From positions 1-31,799 of the forward strand of contig JAQGAU010000292.1 of the NCBI GenBank assembly GCA_034698045.1: a DNA stretch of 31,799 nucleotides. Direction: 5' to 3'. The position numbers and the translations under genes are program-made. The notes beneath the pieces are model-generated. The model ran no database searches. It was given only the letters and a program-made list of their open reading frames with translations, and was not told the DNA's origin. Positions 19,454-30,890 of this stretch are shown here, piece by piece (the first letter of the stretch is position 1; every line of letters starts with the position of its first letter). The DNA is from Paramacrobiotus richtersi (lineage: Eukaryota; Tardigrada; Eutardigrada; Parachela; Macrobiotidae).

Positions 19454-21024
19454 GGTTCCTTAACTACAGGCTACAGCAGCCTGCTGCAAACGGCAAGATT
19501 TGTGATTTCAGCAATTTGGTATACATTCGTACGTTTGAGCAGAACGTCCTCCTAACAGGTTGTTGCGCCAATGCTGATGTATTTGGAAAATAATTACAAA
19601 TGTATGTACAGTTAAGTGCACACTAATGATGGCAGTATAGTAGCACATCTGGACCGGAAGGATAGAAGGCTGTACTTGAATGTTGGAGGAAATAGGCATC
19701 AGCAGAGGTCCAGATTAATTGTTCTCGATCTAATGTTCGTTAATTCCGTAAATGTTGCTTCACGCCTATAGGGGCGTGTATACTTATTGTGAGTCTGTGA
19801 CTTACCTCTTTTGATACCTAGATCTAAGAAGAATTTATTACAACATACAGTTTTTATTGTAGTTGGTAGTACATGTGCGGCACAGTTTGAGTTGATCATC
19901 GAAATAATTGATCTGCGATCAAACCCCGTAGTTTGATTGTTAAGCATGTCAATTGTTTCATATACAGTAATTATACATAGCGCACCGTGTTATTATATTA
20001 TTACTATATGTTTGTTCATATTCCATAAACCATGTTCTTTTGTACGATCGATAGGATGGTCTGCGGCGGAAAGTTATAATAATTAACAGCAGGCATTCAA
20101 GACTAGTACTGCAGGACGTCATAACGGATATTCTTGTGCTTGTTGCTAGACAGCGAAGTCCTCGGAGGAAGGTCAACAATCGTTCCAGCATATCAAAATT
20201 AAATATTACTAGGGACAGCCAATAAATTAGAGGTGGCATAATAATATATGTAACACTGCTTTTCAAAGTGTTATTAGTCTTTTGGAATTTCTGCAAATAC
20301 TTAATCATGTTCATGGAATGCAGGCTTTTTTAATTCCAGCGCACAACATTAAGCAATCAGCTGACGCAGATTTGATGTTTAATTTGTTGTATGACCTACT
20401 ACACAGTCCCCGAACTATCTTTTTTCGAACTTATTGTTATGAAAGTTTGAAACGCAACAATAAATTTAAGGTTCTGCAACCATGTTTTTCACTGTAGTAC
20501 AGTGCTGTTGTTAAACACTGTATCCCATTACAGGATATATATGCTCCCTTTAAGGTAAAGCACGTAAGAATTTGGAGAATGGTGCATTTTGCATAAAACT
20601 TTGTACTTTGAAGTACATGAAAAGGAAGCATTTGGACAGCTTTACCTTGTTAGTTTACTTCTTCCGTTTACATGTAGCAGGTCGTTGGCAATGAACTGAC
20701 TATTTATTTGGTCATATAATTAAATCTAACTCCCAATCATATGTGTAGTTATATGAGAATTAAGATAATCGTGCAGCTGTGGGTTTTCGTGAAATTGGCT
20801 GGCATTAAATTTTTAAAACAGCCTCTCCATTCTCCAGTAGTCTAGCATCATTGTGTCAGCCGAAAAATACATGTACAACATGATCTCTTAACAGTTAACA
20901 TAGTAGCTAATACGCAAGCCTTTCTATAAGCAGTTCAGGAATTTCCATTTTTGGACACTGCGTAATAAAGACTCAACGGACGTTATCAAGTTCAATATCC
21001 TAACCGATTGCAGCCTTATAATTA
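19454..21024. other. Long gene-poor interval with one candidate exon
   Basis: About 1.6 kb, AT-rich. The only coding-like piece is at 20090-20225: after an acceptor (TTAACAG) the plus strand reads RHSRLVLQDVITDILVLVARQR and ends in TAA. The minus strand of the same piece is also open (MLERLLTFLRGLRCLATS). No joining exon was found for either. The region next to 21025 probably contains the promoter of the TTC29-like gene. Confidence 0.3.
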
Positions 21025-23888
21025 ATGGACGAATTTGAATTGTTTCTGGCGGAAGCCGCGGAAAGAAATCTAGAAAGCAGTTACAACGTCGAAAGCGATT
21101 TGATCACGAATGATACCGCCATCCGAACTAATAGTAGATATGACCTGCTAGGATTATTGCGCGATTCTGTTGACACATCGCCAGGTTCGAAGGAAGACAC
21201 AAAGCGCACTCGGAATAATACTCCACCACCAGACATGCTGGAGCTTATTAAGGAACAAGATCAAGATGAAGATCTTCTAAATTTCCAAAATAAATTATAC
21301 AACTGGACTTTCCGCCAGGGAAACGTTATTGGGGTGCTTTACGATGAAGGCAGTACCGATATAGACGATTATAGTAGTAATGAGATAGTCTCTGGAGATA
21401 CTGGAATAAACCACCGGAAATGGTTCTCCGCAAATGAGAGTCACGACAACGGGATGCGTCTGCCCGAAACGGTGGCGAAAGAGGGCGAAAACTCCGATCC
21501 AGAACGTAACAGAGTCGAGCCTGCATGTGGCTAGTAAGTAGTACTTCGAAGCACGCGTAATTAAACAAAAGTATTTCCTTTGATGAATTACATTCACATA
21601 TTGGGTGCCATTCTGTAATGCATGTGTCATATCCTATAAATCGTCTTTATCGGCAGTCAGTATTCATCATTACATTAAATTAATTTAAGCTATATCGTCT
21701 ATAGTAATATATAAGTTGTATTGAGATTCACTCGTTCCACAGTTATTAAACACATTTTACCAAAACTCTGTCCGGCACAGGTCCGCATCCGGCTCTTTCC
21801 GCTATTTATTCCGCTTAGTTAATTTATGTCTAACTGGGTGATCCTTACAGCTATACGTCTGATCCTCTGGTGAGATATTTTGCGTCGCTGTTGAAGTGTG
21901 GATTCGTGGAGTCTTTTCGGCAAATCTTCCAGATAATTTCCGCTAATCAGCAGCAATATCTCGCACTGCATGCAAAAAACCATGTTACGGAAAAGGACAT
22001 ACTTATAAAAAAAGAGCCAGGACTGCTGGCCCAGCTGGGTGAAATGTTTGGACAGATAGAGGCTTTAAGCCAGAATGGTATCCAGCTGCTGGTAACATTA
22101 CACAATTTTTAAGTATATATATACAGTTTTTACATTTAAACGGAATATTGAACGTAATGTTGTTTAGAATTCAGCCGCCTAACTTCACTTACGATATATA
22201 TTTTTGATTCAAACAATCTTTTATCGTTCAGGTTTGCATGATTCCGCCTTTTCGGCTTGTTACAATTTGATCAGCCAGTATAGCAGCTATGATCACAACG
22301 TGGACAGCATTCTGGATACTTTGAAGAACTATTTGTACAAACTGTCAAAAAAGTGTCGTGAAGATGGAGGGAAATGTCAAGCTATAGCTGGATCTGTTTT
22401 AGCTGATCATTTGAAACAAAAAGGTTAGCGTCGTATGCTTTAATCAGAGATTGCGCCGTGCAGCAACTTAACACAGTTCATATGTACAGATGTCCGTGTA
22501 TCGAAATCAGAAATATAACTTTCCGATATATAACGGCCATCTGCAATCAACAGATCGTCTGTACTGTATATTCTATATGTTCTGACAGCGTTAATAAACA
22601 AGCTTAGTGAATATTATTTAGAATTTGATTTTCAGGAAACGATTTGGAATCTTTTAAGCTGTTTGCTGAAGTGTATTATGTGAGTCAAAATAAATCATGG
22701 ACTCTTGACGAGGGACTATCGTTGGCTGACCATGCCGCTGAAAACCTCTTTGACCTATATATAAGGTGGGGACAAGCACAAGATTTTCCCATATTGGCCG
22801 AAGAATATTACCTGAAAGCACAGAAAATGGCGGACCACGGTACTATTAAAAATTCATTAATATTCTGTCAGGATTATAATTAGCATAACATGCTCGTTAC
22901 GGAATTCCAAAGCAATCTTCTTGCAGTCAGAAACAACCGTTTACGCCTAATCGCATCCTGTTGCCTAGTGGAAAGCAGCTTCCTTTTAGACAGGCTAGAT
23001 GCGGAAGGATCTCGATCGGTACCTTTTTACGTACTGTTGTAAATATTTCTGACACGAAAGAGCAAAACATTTTTTTCCGGAAATAAGTTGCGCCTGTGCG
23101 TTTCCAGATTCTGCGAGACCTGAAAGCTAACTTAGGTCCGGAAAACCACACCCTTTTTGTCGTCCACGACTTTCTGGATTGGGCAGAAGCAATTCTGTTA
23201 TGCCGGTATCTTACCATTAAGATAGCTATCCAATCGAACATATCCAAAAGATTTAGTTGGTTATCAAATTCATTTGTTAGAGAAAAACAGTACTCGAAAG
23301 CTGTTGTACTGATCAAGCGATACATCAGCAGCCAAGAGCAACGGGACAACCCGCACCAACTGCAAAAGGCGTATCGAGAACTGGCTTTGATATACGAAAT
23401 GCAGGTACGAAAGCCATAATTTCAGGACGACATGCTTTTCTTTACGAACAGTAGAATGCGCATGCGGCGAGTTGTCTGCACAGATTGATCGAATTGAAGG
23501 TCACTTGAAAACGCTGCAGGGTCACACACACGTTGCCTTTCATTTATTCCAATCTGCATGGCAATCGAAACGGCGAGCGCCGGTTTTGCCGGATGTGGAT
23601 GAATTCGAAGAGATCGCCAAAGTCAGGAACTCTGATGCTGTCAAGCCCGACAACAAAAATTTTGATTTCATCAGTTATATAAGAAGCGTTTACCATAATG
23701 TCAAAGAATCTGTTCGCCGCAAACATGCCATTGAAATTTGTCAGCTGTATTTGGAAATGACACGTCCTACCCAGAGGGAAATCGATAGCGAAGGATACGG
23801 ACATGTCAATATGGATGCAAAGCTGACCTGCTTGGACCACGAAATCCGCATGCCAGTACCATGTGACCTTTCCAAACATAGAGGATAA
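21025..23888 (+). CDS. TTC29-like tetratricopeptide repeat protein
   Basis: Eight exons in phase: 21025-21533, 21851-22077, 22232-22423, 22636-22839, 22927-23018, 23108-23205, 23257-23404, 23484-23888; 624 residues. The first 170 residues are acidic and disordered. The rest is helical, TPR-type. The best match is to TTC29: FVESFRQIF near the start of the repeats, then EDGGK, a short gap, LADHLKQKGNDLESFKLFAEVYYVSQNKSWTLDEGLSLADHAAENLFDLYIRWGQ, aligning with the TTC29 block around EDGQLLEAAEHYEAFHQLT. Later repeats include EKQYSKAVVLIKRYISSQ and AYRELALIYEMQ. In animals TTC29 is an axonemal protein required for sperm flagella and cilia. The N-terminal extension makes it longer than vertebrate TTC29 (about 475). 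The 51-base intron 23206-23256 is stop-free and in frame, so it may be retained. Confidence 0.72.
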
Positions 23889-24564
23889 ACTGTTTGTTAT
23901 AAGTTGCAACTGGCCATGGACAGGCTTTCTTGTCAGGTTTGGACATGATAACAGTTTTTCTAAGAGTAACATGTTCTGTGATTTAGCATTCACATTGTAT
24001 CGCTACTGACATTTCTAAAAATAAATATCGAATGTTATATGGCGTCTTGCATATTTCGAGAACTTGTACAGTTATAAATTAGACGTCTTCTGTCGGAAAG
24101 ATCGTAAAGTAACCTTTCGCGCCGGTTAATTTGGTGGGGTACTCTGTAACACTTGTTTTTTAATTAACCAGGAACAATCACGCGTTATCAACTTTTGCAG
24201 TAAATCACTGCACATTACTGACAATAATTATCCTATAATGGTCATAATTAGCCAATAATCATGTCCAAACTACCGGACCGCGGTAGGACGACAACAAGCC
24301 ACATAATGCCAGGCGTGGCTTTAATTTGCCCGTGAAGAGCGATGACCGGTCGCTCGACTAGCAGTTGGTCGGTCAAACTGTCGATAGCAAACAGTCTGTT
24401 GGTTTCCAGTTCCTAAAATTGCGGTCCAGAATCGTGAATTTAATTATAAACAGCCACCTTCGTCCTTCCTGCAGCGAAGTACTGTAATACAATTTCACGG
24501 AAGATTTAATAATTACGTTCTTCTTTTCTATCGTCAATTTACGGTTTTTATTGTAATAGCAGCC
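23889..24564. other. Intergenic, upstream of nitric oxide synthase
   Basis: Contains the 3' UTR of the TTC29-like gene and the probable promoter and 5' leader of the nitric oxide synthase. No exon, RNA gene or notable repeat was seen. Confidence 0.4.
24020..24025 (+). promoter_or_regulatory. Candidate polyadenylation signal, TTC29-like gene
   Basis: AATAAA 132 bases after the stop codon of the TTC29-like gene, in AT-rich DNA. Position fits a short 3' UTR. Confidence 0.4.
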
Positions 24565-27500
24565 ATGAGTACGGCGAAAAAGCCTCCTTCCGACCCGATT
24601 CCGCTGAAGAATCTGCTGGATGGAACGGTTTTACTGGATACCCTCCATGCGCACGCTCATTCTTCGGTACATCTCCCAAAACCACTGCAACATCAGTGTT
24701 ACATCACAAGCTTGTACGTTATTTTTCTCGGATATTTAGGGCACTAGCTGCTCCAGTAAGTGGTGCACTGGATCCATTGTTCGTGCGGAAGACGTCGCAA
24801 AATCTCGGTTGCCATCAGTTGCTGGTACTTTCGAGGAGCAGAATCCGTCGTTACTGCTGCGAGAAGCTGAAGATTTTATAACTCAGTATTACACATCACT
24901 GAAACGGTAACTGCATGTCTAGATCATTGCAGAGTGCACAATTAAAGTCTGTTATTTGCTATTTTTATTTTGTTACAGCAAAGACAGCTTCGCGCATTCT
25001 ACGAGATGGGAGGAAGTGCGAAGTCAGATTGTGACCAGCGGCACGTATCTGCTGAAAGAGACTGAGCTGGCTTTTGGCGCAAAAACGGGTAAGTTGAACT
25101 GTTCGTTTTGATTCTGATCTAGTAGGTAAATTCGTTACGGTTGTGCTAAGATTGGTAGTTTTCAATAATTCAACCAAAATGTTTGATTGGTTCATTTGAA
25201 TTGGCAGCGTGGCGTAATACACCGCGTTGCATTGGCCGGATGTTCTGGAATCAGCTGCAAGTGTTCGATGCCCGTGACGTACGCACCAGCCAGGAAATGT
25301 TCAACATGATGTGCAATCACCTGCGTTTTGCTACGAATAAAGGGAACATTCGGTACATCTTTTGCTGCTGACCGTTGTTTTTTATCATTTTTTTGTCTTC
25401 GAGTTTTCGTTAAAAATGTTCTGTTTCTATTTTTTTAGGTCTGCCATGACGGTCTTTCCTCCGCGCATTTTAGGCATTCCGGAGTTCAGAATTTGGAATT
25501 CTCAGTTAATAGCATACGCTGGATATGAGAGCAAAAATGGCATAATTGGTGATCCTCAGAATAAGACTTTCACACAGGTAATGGGTTTTAACATGATTCC
25601 GTCATTCTGACATCCTGATTATTCAAAACTTGGTATAATATTATGCTAGATATGTCTCAGCCTGGGATGGAAATCTCCAAGTGGCCAGAATGGGCGATTT
25701 GATATTCTCCCGTGGATTATTCAAGCTGCAGGGCAGCCACCTGAACTCATGGAATTTCCGAAGGATATTATCATGGAAGTCAAAATAACCCACCCGGAGT
25801 AAGCCGCTGACAAGATACGTAATGTTTTCCTGGTCTATGCACATTAACTACTGCATTTCAAGGCTTACGGTTCGTTTTTAAAACTAACTGGAAATGCCAG
25901 CTTATTTTTCATAAATCGATGACTAGATTTATGATTTTGCCAATAACTTCACAAGTGTATCTCAATATTATTATCTTCTGACAGTAAAATTAAAAAATTT
26001 CAGGTTATCCCTTTTGTATACGTATTCTTTTTGTTTTATCAGGTATGATTTCTTTTCTGATCTGGACCTCAAATGGTATACCGTGCCGTGCATAGCGAAC
26101 ATCAAACTGCGAGTTGGTGGTTTGGAGTTTCCGGCTTGTCCCTTCAAGTATGTATCGTCTACTCATCGTTTTATATGGTCGACGCGTCTGTTATCCTTGT
26201 GATGTACCGATATTTTTAGTGGGTGGTACATGGATACTGAAATTGCTTGCCGTGACCTTTGCGATGAGAACCGTTACAACATACTACCTGTCCTTGCAAG
26301 TAAGCTCGGATTTGATACGTCCCGAAGCAGTTCAATGTGGAAGGAGAAAGCGCAAACGGAAATGCTGGTTGCTGTTGTTCACAGTTTTCAGGTATCGTGA
26401 TCTCGCTTTTGCACACATATACATACTCCTGTGTACTCTTGTATCCCTTACGAATGGAACAGTCTATGTGCAGGTTATAGTTTTTGGTTTCTTTTTTGTG
26501 TCAGTTTGCATTGACGGTTGTCCACCTGTCTTGTAGGCGGCTGGTGTTGTGATGATTGACCACCACAAGGCGTGCGAGCTGTTTCAGGATCACTTACGTA
26601 AGAAGCTAATTTTTTTCCCAGTTGATTGATTGGTAGTATGTCATGTGACGCGAACGATTGATGTTTGTCCATATCTTACATTTAGGAAACGAAACCAGTG
26701 TCCGTGGAGGATGTCCAGCTGACTGGGTGTGGATTGTTCCTCCTTCGCATGCGAATTTGACATCGGTATTTCATCAGGAAATGCTTAACTATAAGCTACT
26801 TCCGGCCTTCGAATATCAGGTACGTCTCAGGCTTGTTTGTCGTGTCAGTACGAAGTAGTTGTTGTCGCTTGCGAAAAGCCTGCATGGCATACAGCTAATT
26901 ATTGAATTAAATATAATGCTGCCAATTCCACGCAAATATGATCGGCTAAAAAGAGAATATATCTGAAGTCATTATTGCCAAGTTGGCATTATAAAAAGGA
27001 TACCATTTATATAGGACGATGCGTGGAACCTTAAGCACAATCAAAATTTGTTCTCCACAAAAGGAGAAAATTCTGTGGTTATTATCCCGCAAAACCCGCG
27101 GGAGCATTCAGTGGCGAGCCACCGGCGAAGACTAACGTTTAAAGGACTTGTACGGAGTATTATCATTGCCTTGTACGTAATGAGAAAGTGCATCAAGCGA
27201 CGGACACGAGTTCTGATACTCTATGGAACTCAGTCGGGACGCTCCCGTCGTTTTGCTGCGAAATTGGCCCAGTTATTTCGTCAAGTCTTCAACGTCCGGG
27301 TAAATTTTTAGGGTTGTTATGTGTAGTGAACTGACTTATAACTGATCCATCGAATGTGTTGTATACTTTGAACAGTTAGCGGGTATGGACGAATACGATG
27401 CAAACGAACTCCGGTTTGAAACGGTTGTATTAATTGTGTCATCTACTTTCGGCAATGGAGATCCACCAGCAATGGGGGAAGAATTTTCTCTGCAGTTATT

Positions 27501-30107
27501 CGATTTGAAAATGGCTTCGCTTGCCGCTGGAGCTAAAGCCCGGCGACGTTCCAGTTCATTTGTGGTTTCACTTTTGCGCCCTGCCGGCGGGGAAACGTAT
27601 GTTTTCTGTCCAGTAAATGGCAAGGTTTCCATTTTCACCATATTTTGTTACAGTGAGCCCTCTTCTGATAAAGGTCTTCGGATGCGGGTTTTTTACTCGG
27701 ATATCAAGGACGCTGTACCTGGCGAATTATCTCCTTTCCTGCCAATGGTTCAACCAATAATCTCCACAATGGCAACCATCTTTTCCATTATACCTGCATC
27801 CCCCACATCTGGTACACATTTACTTAATGGCAGTACCTTCGAGACTCCAGAAAGGTCACCTGTCAAAGGAAGGGCCAAGGAGCTTGAGAACGGATTCTCT
27901 CTGGATTCCCCCGATTCCCGTCCGACCAAATCCGCTCCGGCTAAACTGAACCCACGCAATTATAATGATGAATTTCCTTTGGAAAATATCTGCTTCGCCG
28001 TCTTTGGATTGGGCTCATCCGCATATCCGAAATTTTGTGGTTTTGCTGCTTTTCTCAATAATTTATTCGGCGATTTAGGCGGTGAACGTCTGATGTCGTT
28101 CAGAACTGGGGATGAATTGTCGGAACAGGAGAAAGCATTTCAGCAGTGGCAGCAGGAAGTTTTTGAGGCAGGTTGAAAATGCTGCATGCATTTTTTCATT
28201 TCTTGTTCCTGATAACGTGGATTTTGTTGCAGGTTTGCATTAAGAGATTTGATGTACAAATCAAAAAGTCCCTGCAGCTTCCCGGTCATGTCCACAGTCA
28301 TACATCGACATTGTGGTCTCCTTCCAAATTCCGTGGCACTCCTGTGAAGCGCAGGCCCACGGATTTCCCTGATAATGCTTTAAGTCCAGGTTCTCGGGCT
28401 CTTTCGCAGCTCCTTGGAGGTCTGTCATCGCTGCATCATAAGAGCGTACAGGGATCAGTTTGTTTGGAAGTGCGACCACTGCTTCCACAGGATGCTGGGT
28501 GAGTAATTGTAAAATTTGTTAATGCAGGGTTACTTGCCATTTCCCAGTGTCAATCATTCGACTTATTTGTTTGGTACTGCAGTGTGGTCAGTTCGTATTT
28601 GCCACTTTGTAAGGTAATACTAATTTTACTGCTGGCAGGCGACAAATTCTGCTGATACGACTGGACATCTCCCGCTGTGAGAATTTTTCGTACGAACCAG
28701 GCGACCACATCCTGGTGTTCCCATCTAACCCGAAAGACATAGTTTCTCGCATCCTGGAGCGTTGTATGTGGGATCTCGGTGAAATCAGCCCATATGCAGT
28801 CAGTCCATTTGACGTGATGATGCAGCTAGAGCCAGCGATTGAAGGGTCACCAACTACAGACTGGGCTGACCATAACCGTCTGCCAGGACCGCTCTCCGTG
28901 CGATTTGCTTTAACTTACTTTTTGGACGTTGCCCAAGCCCCTAGTCAGTCATTTCTGTTGGAGCTGGCCCAGATCGTAGACCCAAAATTTATCCACGATC
29001 GCGAGAAGTTGCTTCTTATCGCGACGGATTCAACGGCATATGCCAACTGGATTTCCGACTGTTACCCGACGTTGCTGGACACAATGCTGGAGTTTAGTAA
29101 CATTAAGTGCCCCGTGTCTCTGCTGCTTACACAGCTGCCGCTACTCGAAGCTCGGTACTACTCAGTCAGTTCTTCTAGAAAGATGTTTCCTAAAGAACTA
29201 CACATCACCGCGGATGTCATTTCTTACGGACGAGACTGTAAGGAAAAACAACACAGTAGGGTTAAAAGTTAACACATCTGCATTTTCTCTCCTTAGGCAC
29301 GTCTGGTCTTCCTCGTCTTGGATTGTGCTCCAGATTTTGGACCATTTTGAAACCGGGCGATGTAGTTCCGTGTTCCACGCGAATGTATGTTATGACTTCA
29401 CTGTTTTGACTGGCCGAAGACATTCGAATTCTAGGACAAATATTTTACAGAGCCTCTCATTTCCGTCTGCCGTCGTCGTTCACCATGCCCATCGTGCTAA
29501 TTGGACCCGGAACCGGTATTGCTCCTTTTCGCAGCTTCTGGCAGGAACTGGAGACGCGAGCTAGCGAGAAGACAGACACTCCGAATGTCGTGCTGTATTT
29601 CGGCTGCCGGCGCCCTGATGTGGACGACTTTTACGCAGGCGAACTGGCAAATGCCGTCAGCCAGCGCGGATTACGAAAAGGTAACTTGACTTGATCACAT
29701 AAACGATTCTGTCCAACTTGGTGTCTTTCTGATAAAGTGTATAAAGCGTATTCCCGCGAACCCGGAAAAGGCCGTATGTATGTGCAAGATTTAATGCAGC
29801 GGAATTCGAAGGAAATTTACCAGCAGTGCGTCACATCAAGAGGGCACATCTACATTTGTGGCGATGTTCGCATGGTGACCGGTGTGCAGCGCGCTCTTAT
29901 GAAGATATTTCAGGAGGAAGGAGGGATGACAGAATCGGCAGCCAAGGAATATTTTATGAAAATGACGGTAAGCCTCTTTTATCAACCAGAGCCAAAAAAA
30001 CGAAAACACTGTTATAATATGACCGTGATTTTTTACAGGAAGAGAATCGCTTTCATGAAGACATTTTTGGCCTTAATGCAAATGAGGACAGCAGTAATGG
30101 AACATGA
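24565..30107 (+). CDS. NOS: Nitric oxide synthase, calmodulin-dependent type
   Basis: Nineteen phase-consistent exons: 24565-24666, 24740-24906, 24979-25088, 25208-25352, 25439-25577, 25650-25798, 26043-26147, 26220-26391, 26537-26597, 26686-26819, 27015-27299, 27376-27596, 27654-28158, 28233-28498, 28639-29237, 29297-29384, 29451-29680, 29738-29967, 30039-30107; 1,258 residues. It makes NO and citrulline from L-arginine with NADPH and O2. Visible: zinc CX4C (Cys38, Cys43), haem-thiolate Cys134 in [10 protein letters not shown], arginine-binding Glu313 in [22 protein letters not shown], a basic amphipathic calmodulin site (about 465-492), FMN loop YGTQSGRS and [20 protein letters not shown] motif [13 protein letters not shown] motif [13 protein letters not shown], and NRFHEDIFG near the end. 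No PDZ domain. An insert of about 130 residues occupies the autoregulatory-loop position; only 11 residues follow DIFG. The donor at 28158/28159 is chosen to keep frame and is weak. Confidence 0.95.
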
Positions 30108-30495
30108 AGATCGGATATCTGAAAAGTGAAAACTCGTCAATCGCTTCGCTATGTGCTGCTTGGGGGTTTATCCTGGCGAACGGGTTTTTGACAATTCTGT
30201 GGATTTTATGAGGATCCGCCAAGTTTCCTAATTACTGAGCTAGCGATGAGCTCTTTATGTCAGTTGTGAACAACAGCGCACATGTCAAGTTGTGAACCTC
30301 TGGTGCTTAATTTTCCCGGTTTTGCCGCTGTGACGCTGTCCAGAGTTTACGTTTTTATCATCCGTTTTCCTTTTAATTAGTATTTTCGTTACTGGATGTT
30401 GGTGCATGTTGGGCGGTGTTTGTCAGTCTTCGTTAGAATTCTCTTGCAGCAAGAGTTTAACAAGTGGAAATGATATCAAATTAAAGCTTGAATTA

Positions 30496-30501
30496 AATAA
30501 A
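30496..30501 (+). promoter_or_regulatory. Candidate polyadenylation signal, nitric oxide synthase
   Basis: AATAAA 389 bases after the nitric oxide synthase stop, preceded by T- and GT-rich sequence typical of a 3' UTR. Confidence 0.4.
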
Positions 30502-30542
30502 GTTATTAACAGATGTTGGAATTACTATGAAACAATCAAATC

Positions 30543-30743
30543 TTACTCAGACTTGTGGTGACCCGATTGGGCGCAGTGGAGACTAAACACGGCGCACTCG
30601 TGCAAGATGCAATAATGCGCGCCGAGCGAGCATACGGAGAAATGCAAACCATGGGGCATTCCTGAGGCTTTGTCCAGTGTCTCGCCATTCATTTCAACTT
30701 TCAAGCCAGCAGAGCCCAGCTGATTCAGTAGTGATTTGATCAT
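30543..30743 (-). CDS. Uncertain 66-residue ORF, Cys/His-rich
   Basis: ATG at 30743 opens MIKSLLNQLGSAGLKVEMNGETLDKASGMPHG..., with several Cys and His near the end, stop TAA at 30543. A possible acceptor (ATATTCTAG) lies just upstream. The plus strand over the same bases also reads well after an acceptor at about 30550 (RLVVTRLGAVETKHGALVQDAIMRAERAYGEMQ). No homologue recognised. Higher GC than its surroundings suggests real coding on one strand, but which one is unclear. Confidence 0.28.
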   Translation of the reverse strand: MIKSLLNQLGSAGLKVEMNGETLDKASGMPHGLHFSVCSLGAHYCILHECAVFSLHCAQSGHHKSE

Positions 30744-30890
30744 TTGGACTAGAATATCAGTTCACCAGCTGGAATCTCAATAACATTACAACAAGGCGTA
30801 GAGCCGTGCTAGCGTTGTTGCATGATCCTAGTGATTTTGCTGAATCTTTTCTTGAACTTGTACACTTAATAAACTAAACTAGGCAGCACA

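Noticed and set aside
19213..19593. 126-codon plus-strand ORF starting MNWDLAVGD
   Set aside because: Opposite strand of the hypothetical ORF 19453-19070, which has a much better start context; cannot be excluded but is less likely.
28159..28173. Reading NOS through to VFEAG with a donor after GGCAG
   Set aside because: It resembles the family sequence better locally, but the phase then fails with the next exon (immediate stop); the donor at 28159 keeps the frame.
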